A model generated the notes under the pieces. That model made no database searches and had not been told where the DNA came from. It was given only the letters and a program-made list of their open reading frames with translations. A stretch of DNA of 6,981 nucleotides, from NCBI GenBank assembly GCA_028288385.1, contig JAQBNX010000451.1:1-6981 (forward strand). The letters run 5' to 3'. Made by a program: the position numbers and the translations under genes. The stretch's first letter is position 1; each line of letters begins with the position of its first letter. This document shows positions 1 through 5,914 of the stretch, one piece after another. This DNA is from Spirosoma sp. (GTDB lineage Bacteria; Bacteroidota; Bacteroidia; Cytophagales; Spirosomataceae).

Positions 1-696
1 GTATTTATCGTTTTTGGAGTGGTAATTGGTGTGCCCCAGAAAACCCCAGTTCTGTGCCAGGAGTTTGTAGGGATCATTGTTGCCACTGGTGCCAAACTGT
101 TTCTGGGAGGTGAATCGCTGTACGTTGAATCCGACGTTCCAGCGGGGATTGATATTCTGCGTAAAATCGAATCGCAGGATGTTCTGGTTACGACCGCCCA
201 GAGCCAGGTACATGTCGGAGAAGGGCGATTTGGTGTCAAAATACCGCACTCCCATCGTCTGATAGGCATAGGGGGCAAAAACGTAGTAGCCCGTCTGAGC
301 GCCTAACTGCTGGGGTACCTGCACAAATACCGGTCGCATGGGCGTTCCCAGATTCCCCAGATCCTGATACTGATTCTGGCTGCGCTGCACGTAGGTAAAC
401 CGGTGAACATCGTCCATCGTTGTGTCGACCGTATAGTGCCTGGTTCGATTGTTAAAAATATCGTCCTCCAGCACGTAGCGGGTGGTCTTGGGGCCATAGA
501 TAACCTTCGTGGAATCGTCGATGCCGTTGCCACTCCCTGTACCTGTAGCACCGGTTGTGCTGCCGGGACGCCCCTGCTGACCACCAAAACCACCCGGAAA
601 GCCACCGGGCAACTGGCCCCCACCTGGAAATTGCTGAGCCCGCCCCACCAACGACAGAAAAAGAAACAAAAGTGGTAACCAAAAACGTCCGTTCAT
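1..696 (-). CDS. Putative outer-membrane porin (Porin_10-like), 5' part only
   Basis: The minus-strand frame opens with ATG at 696 and stays open for 232 codons to the window edge, so the C-terminal part is missing. Residues 1-20 form a classic signal peptide (basic start, Leu/Phe-rich core, cleavage near VGRA-QQ). Residues 21-58 are a Gly/Pro/Gln/Thr-rich low-complexity linker. From about residue 60 the pattern resembles the Bacteroidota 'putative porin' family (Pfam Porin_10): GPKTTRYVLEDDIF, QDLGNLGTPMRPVF, VRYFDTKSPFSDMYLALGG, FTQNINPRWNVGFNVQRF. Alternating aromatic and polar residues fit beta strands of an outer-membrane barrel. The expected role is passive solute passage; the substrate is unknown. 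A GTG at 720 is also in frame, but ATG at 696 places the signal peptide correctly. The gene lies 130 bp downstream of lpxK on the same strand. The family call comes from remembered motifs, not a search. Confidence 0.85.
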   Translation of the reverse strand, partial: MNGRFWLPLLFLFLSLVGRAQQFPGGGQLPGGFPGGFGGQQGRPGSTTGATGTGSGNGIDDSTKVIYGPKTTRYVLEDDIFNNRTRHYTVDTTMDDVHRFTYVQRSQNQYQDLGNLGTPMRPVFVQVPQQLGAQTGYYVFAPYAYQTMGVRYFDTKSPFSDMYLALGGRNQNILRFDFTQNINPRWNVGFNVQRFTSQKQFGTSGNNDPYKLLAQNWGFLGHTNYHSKNDKY

Positions 697-701
697 TGGG
701 T

Positions 702-709
702 CAAAAGTA
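702..709 (-). promoter_or_regulatory. Candidate -7 promoter element before the porin gene
   Basis: The minus strand reads TACTTTTG, a full match to the Bacteroidota -7 consensus TAnnTTTG. Only five bases separate it from the porin ATG, so transcription from it would give an almost leaderless message. I see no clear TTTG at the -33 position, so it may be a chance match or part of a longer leader made from another promoter. Confidence 0.35.
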
Positions 710-826
710 CGCCAAATCACCGGACAGCCTGAAGGATGTCATATTCCATTAACGAATTTTAAGGATGTGCCATGATTTTATCCGATAGTGTTCCTGCACA
801 CTGTTATCAACCCAATGCTGCAACCC

Positions 827-1939
827 TTACCTTGCTGCGTCTATAAACTGGTCAAACCGATCACCATCACCCTCAAGAAACACCACCTGAACCGGCAGGT
901 AATATAACGGTAGTGTTGCTCGTTCATCGGGGGTTAGCAGGGCATCTAGTTTCACCCAGTCTTTCTCCGTTGTCAGCAGGCCCATACCCGGTCGCAACTG
1001 ACTTAACAAACTGTCGAGGTCGTGGCGGGAATAGGCATGGTGGTCGGCAAAACGGTAATGACGCTCCAACGAAAATTTCTCTTGGACGTAGCGTTCCAGC
1101 GAATTGGCATTGGCCAAACCGGACACCAACAACACTTTACCCAGCCACTCAGTGGGTTGATGGAGGGCAAAAGACATTGGCTGATCATATTGCAGACCGG
1201 CAAAGAAGATTGGGACCTGAGGCTGGGTGTATTGACGTATCCTTAAAGAAATCGCCCGCTGGTCAGGCTGCGATAAGGAATTTGGGCATTTAGTTACGAT
1301 AATGGCGTCGGCACGCTGGGCACCGGATCGACGTTCGCGAAGCCGCCCGGCCGGAAACGGGTAATCAGTGAAGAATGGCCGGTTATAATCCATCAGTAAT
1401 AGATTCAGGTGTGGACGGACGGCACGGTGCTGAAAAGCATCGTCGAGTAGCACTCGTTTTGTTTCGGGATACTCTGCCAGCAGTTTTTGAATGGCATCAG
1501 CCCGTCGTTCGCCGACGCACACCCGCACCCGGCCGGTGCTGGACGGGTCAGTGTGCCCAAGCGAGACCGGTCCGTGCGATCGATTTACCTTCTGCCCAAA
1601 TTTACGGTACAACTGAAGCGGCTCGTCGCCGAGGGTGTCGGCGGTATCATCATCGGCTGCTATCTTAAACCCTTTGGTACTTCGGCCGTAGCCTCGGCTT
1701 AGCGTAGCGGTCTCGTAGGGTATGGAAGCCGGAGTGTGAGAGAACCGTTTAATCAAAAATTCAATCATGGGCGTTTTTCCTGTTCCCCCTACCGTTAGAT
1801 TACCCACCCCAATGGTAAAGACTTCCGGCTTGTATATGTTTAGCAACCCACTATCGAACAGCCAGTTACGGACATCAGTAATAACGCCATAAATTTTACT
1901 GAATGGCAGCAGTAACCAGGTGAGAGCAGCGGGCTTCAC
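827..1939 (-). CDS. lpxK: Tetraacyldisaccharide 4'-kinase (lipid A biosynthesis)
   Basis: LpxK uses ATP to phosphorylate the 4' position of the tetra-acyl disaccharide, the step that yields lipid IVA, at the cytoplasmic face of the inner membrane. The 370-residue protein starts with a hydrophobic anchor (LTWLLLPFSKIYGVI). The family P-loop lies at residues 44-57 (GVGNLTVGGTGKTP, Lys55), SRGYGR at 81-86, GDEPLQLYRKFG at 104-115, and the DDAFQHR motif at 166-172. The start is GTG at 1939: the protein begins in the usual place for the family, and a stop lies 12 codons upstream with no ATG between. An apparent extra segment of about 20 residues (roughly 118-138) sits between YRKFGQKV and VCVGERRADAI, which I recall as nearly adjacent in relatives. 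The gene is divergent from menC, and the porin gene follows 130 bp downstream on the same strand. Confidence 0.95.
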   Translation of the reverse strand: MKPAALTWLLLPFSKIYGVITDVRNWLFDSGLLNIYKPEVFTIGVGNLTVGGTGKTPMIEFLIKRFSHTPASIPYETATLSRGYGRSTKGFKIAADDDTADTLGDEPLQLYRKFGQKVNRSHGPVSLGHTDPSSTGRVRVCVGERRADAIQKLLAEYPETKRVLLDDAFQHRAVRPHLNLLLMDYNRPFFTDYPFPAGRLRERRSGAQRADAIIVTKCPNSLSQPDQRAISLRIRQYTQPQVPIFFAGLQYDQPMSFALHQPTEWLGKVLLVSGLANANSLERYVQEKFSLERHYRFADHHAYSRHDLDSLLSQLRPGMGLLTTEKDWVKLDALLTPDERATLPLYYLPVQVVFLEGDGDRFDQFIDAAR

Positions 1940-1961
1940 TAATAATTTAGGATCAATGGCA

Positions 1962-1990
1962 TTTGCGAGTAGTCAAAAGTAGTACTTTTA
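1962..1990. promoter_or_regulatory. Overlapping divergent promoters for lpxK and menC
   Basis: A palindrome, AAAAGTA-G-TACTTTT (1975-1989), carries a -7 element on each strand. The minus strand reads TACTTTTG (1981-1974), a full TAnnTTTG match pointing to lpxK. The plus strand reads TACTTTTA (1983-1990), a 7-of-8 match pointing to menC. For menC a TTTG at 1962-1965 lies 17 bp upstream, close to the usual -33 spacing. The leaders would be about 30 nt for both genes. Because the two -7 elements are back to back with one base between them, the two promoters could hardly be used at the same time. Confidence 0.55.
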
Positions 1991-2024
1991 GGATTGTGAA
2001 CGCCCGCCCCCTTTTCCCGGTACA

Positions 2025-3137
2025 ATGAGTCTCAAAGCCGACTACCTAAAATATATTCTTCGCTTTCGCTTTGAAGCAGGTACGTCGCGCGGTACGCTTA
2101 CGGAAAAAACCTCCTACCTCATCCGGCTCACTGATACAGACGATCACTCGGTGATTGGTTACGGTGAATGCGGACCGCTTAAAGGCCTTAGTTACGACGA
2201 CCGACCCGATTTTGAGTTTCACTTAAGTCGGTACTGCCGTGAGTTCAATGACATGGATCTCCAACTGTTTAGTTGGAACCTGCCCATTATTTTGAACCAG
2301 GTGATTGACCAGGAATTTCCGAGCATTCTGTTTGGCTTCGAGACAGCCATGGTCGATTTTCTTGGAGGTGGGCGACGGATTTTGTGGGACTCTGATTTCA
2401 CGAATGGCCACCGCACCCTGCCCATTAATGGCCTGATCTGGATGGGTAGCCCGGCCTTCATGCGACAGCAAATCGAAGAAAAACTCAAGGCAGGCTTCAC
2501 TACGCTTAAATTAAAAATAGGGGCCATTGACTTTGAGCAGGAATGCGATTTGCTCGCTATGGTTCGTGACCGCTTTACGCCGGAGCAGGTGACCTTGCGG
2601 GTAGATGCCAACGGTGCCTTCAGACCACATGAGGCAATGGAAAAACTAGAACGCCTGGCAACCTATGAGATTCACTCCATTGAGCAACCCATTCGCGCCG
2701 GTCAGCCTGAGCTGATGGCAGACCTATGCCGCCACACGCCCCTTCCAATTGCCCTTGACGAAGAGCTGATCGGGCAGATGGAATACATCCATAAATTTCA
2801 TCTGCTCAAAAAAATACAGCCTCAATTCATCATCCTCAAACCAACGCTGTTAGGTGGGATGCGTCATTGCGATGAGTGGATTGAACTGGCCGGACGACTG
2901 GGCATTGGCTGGTGGATTACTTCAGCACTGGAGTCAAACATTGGGCTCAACGCCGTGGCACAATACATGGCGCAGTACAAAAATACGCTGCCCCAGGGCC
3001 TCGGTACAGGCCAGTTGTATCACAACAACGTTGACAGTCCACTGACTATCCAGAACGGACATCTGCGCTACGACCCCGCCCAACTCTGGGACTTAAGTCA
3101 GTTGCTGAGCAGCAAGTCGGCCAAAAAAGAATCTTAA
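2025..3137 (+). CDS. menC: o-Succinylbenzoate synthase (menaquinone pathway)
   Basis: MenC is an enolase-superfamily enzyme that dehydrates SHCHC to o-succinylbenzoate in menaquinone synthesis in the cytoplasm. The 370-residue protein has the N-terminal capping domain (about 1-130) followed by the barrel. Catalytic features are visible in order: the KxK pair Lys162/Lys164 in TLKLKIG, metal ligands Asp194 (RVDANGAF), Glu220 (SIEQPI) and Asp245 (IALDEE), and Lys272 in ILKPTLLGG. The segments SALESNIGLNAVAQY and QGLGTGQLYHNN are typical of MenC rather than of dipeptide epimerases, which share the fold. The start is ATG at 2025, about 35 bp after a -7 element. No other men gene is in the window. 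It converges on hemF with only 26 bp between the stops, and I see no good terminator there. Confidence 0.94.
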   Translation: MSLKADYLKYILRFRFEAGTSRGTLTEKTSYLIRLTDTDDHSVIGYGECGPLKGLSYDDRPDFEFHLSRYCREFNDMDLQLFSWNLPIILNQVIDQEFPSILFGFETAMVDFLGGGRRILWDSDFTNGHRTLPINGLIWMGSPAFMRQQIEEKLKAGFTTLKLKIGAIDFEQECDLLAMVRDRFTPEQVTLRVDANGAFRPHEAMEKLERLATYEIHSIEQPIRAGQPELMADLCRHTPLPIALDEELIGQMEYIHKFHLLKKIQPQFIILKPTLLGGMRHCDEWIELAGRLGIGWWITSALESNIGLNAVAQYMAQYKNTLPQGLGTGQLYHNNVDSPLTIQNGHLRYDPAQLWDLSQLLSSKSAKKES

Positions 3138-3163
3138 GTCAATGGCTGGTTTCCCCAGTCCAC

Positions 3164-4060
3164 TCATTTACGTAATAAGTTGAGCGTTTGAGCTTCCGGG
3201 CTGTTGGTTTCGGGATGGTAGTCATACGTCCAGTTAGCCTGCGGGGGCATACTCATCAGTATCGACTCGGTGCGGCCGTTGGTTTCCAGCCCGAATTTAG
3301 TGCCCCGATCCCACACTAAGTTAAACTCAACGTAGCGGCCCCGGCGCAGCAACTGCCAGTTTTTTTCGCGCTCACCGAAGGGTAAATCGCGGTTATTATG
3401 CATGTAATACGTGTAAATTGGCGCAAAGGCATTGCCCACGTCCTGCACAAAGGCGAACAGGTGGGCTTTATGGGCATTGGAAGTTGGTTTGAGGTAATCG
3501 AAAAATATGCCACCGATGCCGCGCGTTTCCTGGCGGTGCGGAATAAAAAAGTACTCGTCGGCCCACGGCTTAAATGTAGGGTAATGGGTCGGATCATGGC
3601 GGTCGCAGACGGTTTTTAAATACTGATGAAACCAGCGCGCATCTTTTTCCACTACGTAGTGGGGCGTCAGGTCGATGCCTCCACCGAACCAGTTGTGCCC
3701 CGTGCTCATCTCGAAATACCTGACATTCATGTGAATGATCGGCACCATGGGGTTTTGGGGGTGTATGACAATCGACACCCCTGTTGCATAGAATTCGGCC
3801 GGCTCGGACAGGTTCAGCGCCCGGAGCGTGGATTCTGTGGCTTCCCCATGTACCACCGAATATCCAACGCCCCCTTTCTCAATAACGGCCCCATTAGTAA
3901 TCGTGCGAGAACGTCCCCCGCCCCCACCTGGCCGCTCCCACGTATCCTCGCGAAACACCCCTGCTCCGTCGGCCTCTTCCAATGCCTGGCAGATGCGGTC
4001 CTGCAATTCGGCGAAGAACGTAGTAATATCTTCTTTGGTAATTGATTGGTCAGCTATCAT
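3164..4060 (-). CDS. hemF: Oxygen-dependent coproporphyrinogen III oxidase
   Basis: HemF oxidatively decarboxylates coproporphyrinogen III to protoporphyrinogen IX using O2, late in heme synthesis, as a soluble dimer. The 298-residue length is normal. Family signatures are all present: ERPGGGGGRSRTITNG (42-57), HMNVRYFE (110-117), WFGGGIDLTPHY (124-135), HRQETRGIGGIFFDY (175-189) and GRYVEFNLVWDRGTKFGL (241-258). ATG at 4060 gives the expected short N-terminal helix. The gene converges on menC. The AlbA_2 gene lies upstream on the same strand, 119 bp away, so hemF probably has its own promoter in that gap. The oxygen requirement indicates aerobic or microaerobic life; no oxygen-independent HemN is visible here. 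Confidence 0.96.
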   Translation of the reverse strand: MIADQSITKEDITTFFAELQDRICQALEEADGAGVFREDTWERPGGGGGRSRTITNGAVIEKGGVGYSVVHGEATESTLRALNLSEPAEFYATGVSIVIHPQNPMVPIIHMNVRYFEMSTGHNWFGGGIDLTPHYVVEKDARWFHQYLKTVCDRHDPTHYPTFKPWADEYFFIPHRQETRGIGGIFFDYLKPTSNAHKAHLFAFVQDVGNAFAPIYTYYMHNNRDLPFGEREKNWQLLRRGRYVEFNLVWDRGTKFGLETNGRTESILMSMPPQANWTYDYHPETNSPEAQTLNLLRK

Positions 4061-4067
4061 AGTGATG

Positions 4068-4075
4068 CAAAGTTC
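4068..4075 (-). promoter_or_regulatory. Candidate -7 promoter element of hemF
   Basis: The minus strand reads GAACTTTG, matching TAnnTTTG except for the first base, and ends 7 bp before the hemF ATG. No clear -33 TTTG is seen at the right distance, so an activator bound at the palindrome just upstream could be needed. This is inference from position. Confidence 0.35.
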
Positions 4076-4094
4076 GACAGGATTGCTAACATGA

Positions 4095-4116
4095 TTGGAT
4101 GATTTAAATTATCCAA
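4095..4116. promoter_or_regulatory. 22-bp palindrome upstream of hemF, candidate operator
   Basis: The plus strand has TTGGATGATTT followed by AAATTATCCAA. The two 11-bp halves are inverted copies with a single mismatched pair. The centre lies about 45 bp upstream of the hemF ATG and about 30 bp beyond the candidate -7 element, a position typical of an activator site next to the polymerase. A Crp/Fnr-type protein is one possibility, but the fit to TTGATnnnnATCAA is poor, so the regulator is unknown. Confidence 0.45.
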
Positions 4117-4179
4117 TAACTTAACAGATGTCATTTTGAGGTGTGAAGCTATGTTAGCTGCGTAATCGAATAACCAAAA

Positions 4180-4806
4180 TCACTCTGCCAGTTTGAGCGC
4201 ATATCGTACTGGCCTCGACTTGTTAATGAGTAACAGCAATCCCTGTTCGGCAAATTGAGTGAGCAATTTACCGGCCCGATATGTAGATACATTAATGAGT
4301 TTAGCGTATTTCTCAGCAGTGATGTCGTCATTCCTTCGCAGGTACTGAATGAGTGTTCTGGCTACGGGCGACTGCAATAAAGGTGCCTCAGCGGTTGTAG
4401 GGGCAATAATCAGTTTGTTTGTCGGTACTGATTTGTCTTTGGCTCTAACATAGATGGTACGCTTACCCGCTTCGTCCAGGGCGTAATGTGGCTTTTCGTC
4501 GCTTTCTTCAACATGGATGATTAATACCTTACGTCCATCGGGCGACAGTGTTTCGTATGTAATGGATAAGGCCGGATCGGCCAGCCGGTCGGTGGCTTCC
4601 TCAATCCGGTGTATTTCACGGCTCTCCGATGATACTCCCAGTATAGCCCCGTCGTCAGCCACCCCAATCAGCAGACTCCCACCGGATGTGTTAGCAAAAG
4701 CTACCAGCGTCCGGGCAATGCGGTGAGCCGCCGAAATAGACCGTTTAAATTCAAGTCGGGCCCCTTCGCCCTGCAAAATCAGTTCATCGAGTTGGTTACG
4801 GGTCAT
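4180..4806 (-). CDS. Small AlbA_2-domain protein with C-terminal winged helix
   Basis: The protein is 208 residues if started at ATG 4806 (MTRNQLDELI). Residues 1-130 match the AlbA_2 (Schlafen-type) putative nucleic-acid-binding domain: GEGARLEFKRSI (13-24), FANTSGGSLLIGVADDGAILG (37-57) and YVRAKDKSVPTN (119-130). Residues 145-205 look like a winged helix (LIQYLRRNDDITAEKYAKLINVSTYRAGKLLTQFAEQGLLL). This layout usually suggests a DNA-binding regulator; databases often mislabel such proteins 'ATP-binding' or 'RecG-like'. The frame could begin 33 codons earlier (GTG at 4905), but that stretch is the coding of a terminator-like hairpin and lacks family similarity, so I prefer 4806. It lies upstream of hemF on the same strand; whether it regulates hemF is unknown. 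Confidence 0.8.
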   Translation of the reverse strand: MTRNQLDELILQGEGARLEFKRSISAAHRIARTLVAFANTSGGSLLIGVADDGAILGVSSESREIHRIEEATDRLADPALSITYETLSPDGRKVLIIHVEESDEKPHYALDEAGKRTIYVRAKDKSVPTNKLIIAPTTAEAPLLQSPVARTLIQYLRRNDDITAEKYAKLINVSTYRAGKLLTQFAEQGLLLLINKSRPVRYALKLAE

Positions 4807-4815
4807 GGTTGGATA

Positions 4816-4848
4816 ACAAAAAAGCGGACAATTCGTCCGCTTTTTTGT
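4816..4848. terminator. Strong bidirectional terminator-like hairpin
   Basis: A perfect 14-bp stem (ACAAAAAAGCGGAC pairing with GTCCGCTTTTTTGT) encloses a 5-nt loop, AATTC. The GC-rich core GCGGAC/GTCCGC is flanked by A6 and T6, so it works as an intrinsic terminator in either direction. It lies 9 bp upstream of the AlbA_2 ATG, between two divergent genes, where a terminator is not expected. Confidence 0.75.
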
Positions 4849-4892
4849 GAGTGTTTTGTAGAGACGGAGAAACCGCAAATAAGTCCCATCAT

Positions 4893-4929
4893 CTGTCCAT
4901 CTCACCCAATAAAAGCGACACTGTCCATC
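4893..4929. repeat. Pair of 9-bp direct repeats in the intergenic region
   Basis: CTGTCCATC occurs at 4893-4901 and again at 4921-4929, 28 bp apart start to start. The rest of 4849-4977 shows no gene, tRNA or clear promoter that I can support. The repeats could be recombinase or regulator sites, or coincidence. Confidence 0.3.
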
Positions 4930-4977
4930 CTGCTCTAATTAACCTCCTTTTATTAACCGACATTAGCCGACCATTTC

Positions 4978-4985
4978 TATATTTG
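4978..4985 (+). promoter_or_regulatory. -7 promoter element of the recombinase gene
   Basis: TATATTTG fully matches TAnnTTTG on the plus strand and lies 34 bp before the recombinase ATG. The upstream stretch is AT-rich, but no convincing TTTG is seen at -33. The predicted transcription start falls inside the inverted repeat at 4987-5015. Confidence 0.5.
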
Positions 4986-4986
4986 C

Positions 4987-5015
4987 TGTGCAACCCTTGT
5001 GCACCCAGTTGCACA
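4987..5015. promoter_or_regulatory. Nested inverted repeat at the recombinase start
   Basis: TGTGCAAC (4987-4994) and GTTGCACA (5008-5015) are perfect inverted copies 13 bp apart, and the palindrome GTGCAC (4999-5004) lies almost exactly between them. That gives three related GTGCA units, phased 10-11 bp, between the -7 element and the ATG at 5020. Such an array could be an arm-type binding site for the recombinase or an operator that shuts its promoter. No attachment core could be identified. Confidence 0.5.
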
Positions 5016-5019
5016 TATT

Positions 5020-5914
5020 ATGGCTTCACTGCGCGTCATGCTTCACAGCAAAACCTATAACGACGGCACCCGGGCCGTTATGCTGCAACTCATCTATGAA
5101 ACAATAGCCGGCCGGCAGTTTCGCCGAAAAACTATCTGCCAGATCGATCCCCGCTACTGGAACGCCCGAACGGCTCGCATCAAAGCTGGCCACCCGAGTC
5201 ACGTAGCCTTGAATCAAACCATCAATTCGGTCTATAACCCAGCTAATGACCGGCTGCTCGACCTTCAGCGCAAAGGCTGCCCATAACAGGCGAGGCTGTT
5301 TTTGAAGAGCAGCGGGACCAGACGGGCTTGATCGGAGCGGCAACAGCCTACATCGAACGCATGCGGGGCCGGGGCTCCTACCACTCGGCTGAAAAGTACG
5401 AAAGCCACGTGAACCGCATCCGACAATTTCGTGCTCACCCAAGGCCCCTTAGTGATTCTGAGCCCGTGACCGACATCTCGCTGGATGAAGTCAATGAAGG
5501 CTGGATCCTGCGCATAGCCCGCTGGCTCAAAGAGCACCATGTCAAATCCGACAATACGCTCAAAAAACGCATGCAGTTCTTAGGCGCTGTGTTTCGCGAT
5601 GCGAGAAAACGCGGGCTGACTCAGAATGATCCGCTGGCGATGCTGGAATTACCCGCACGAAAGCCAAAAAACAGGCGCTAACGGCGGCTCAGATTGATGA
5701 TCTGGCCCGGCTGGAGCTTACCGGCCACTTGGCCTTATCGCGCGATACCTTTCTACTTCAGTTCTACCTCTACGGCTCACGCATATCCGACGTGCTGCTG
5801 CTCAGGCCCTGCGACTTCTTAAAAAGTCGGGAAAACTGGCGCATCGAATACGTTATGGACAAGACCGGGGCCCCCGTATCGATCCTGCTGAGGCCCGAAG
5901 TACCATCGCCGTGA
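5020..5914 (+). pseudogene. Tyrosine recombinase/integrase, frameshifted and truncated
   Basis: Three reading frames in sequence make up one Bacteroidota-type integrase. Segment 1 (5020-5286, MASLRVMLHSKTYNDGTRAV...) is the arm-type DNA-binding domain. Segment 2 is open from about 5277 and ends at 5681; it is the SAM-like core-binding domain (AATAYIERMRGRGSYHSAEK... to LPARKPK). Segment 3 (about 5672-5914) starts the catalytic domain: QALTAAQIDDLARL, then box I Arg in YGSRISDVL and the beta-hairpin Lys in DKTGAPVSILLRPE. Both joins are -1 shifts. The first is best explained by one lost C in GGC(C)TGCCC; the second coincides with AAAAAAC. After about 5899 the similarity stops, and the HxxR, H/W and Tyr nucleophile motifs (about 150 residues) are absent, so no active enzyme is possible. 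ATG at 5020 is preferred over GTG at 4999. It may be annotated elsewhere as separate short proteins. Confidence 0.85.
5666..5672 (+). other. In-frame A-AAA-AAC slippery heptamer in recombinase remnant
   Basis: In the frame of the core-binding segment the codons read CCA AAA AAC, giving the X-XXY-YYZ heptamer A AAA AAC. A -1 slip here leads straight into CAG GCG CTA ACG (QALT), the start of the catalytic domain, while the zero frame stops at TAA 5679-5681. A single lost A upstream would explain the same break, and no well-placed downstream stem or upstream Shine-Dalgarno-like stimulator is evident. Confidence 0.4.

Noticed and set aside
19..678. Plus-strand and other-frame minus-strand open frames at the left end
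   Set aside because: They lie inside the porin gene, whose frame has a signal peptide and family motifs and runs off the window.
2000..2020. G-rich run on the minus strand in the lpxK-menC gap, possible G-quadruplex
   Set aside because: Only three runs of three or more G are present, so a canonical quadruplex cannot form.
3145..3159. Possible terminator between the convergent menC and hemF stops
   Set aside because: Only a 4-bp stem (CTGG/CCAG) with no T-tract; too weak to call.
3905..3935. G-rich repeat-like stretch in hemF
   Set aside because: It simply encodes the conserved poly-glycine motif PGGGGGRS of HemF.
4807..4905. N-terminal 33-residue extension of the AlbA_2 protein from GTG 4905
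   Set aside because: It would be encoded largely by the terminator-like hairpin and shows no family similarity; the AlbA_2 domain begins normally at ATG 4806.
4849..5019. tRNA gene as an integration target next to the recombinase
   Set aside because: No cloverleaf or T-loop sequence can be found in the gap.
5026..5540. Minus-strand open frames across the recombinase region
   Set aside because: They are antisense shadows of the recombinase segments, which have clear domain similarity on the plus strand.
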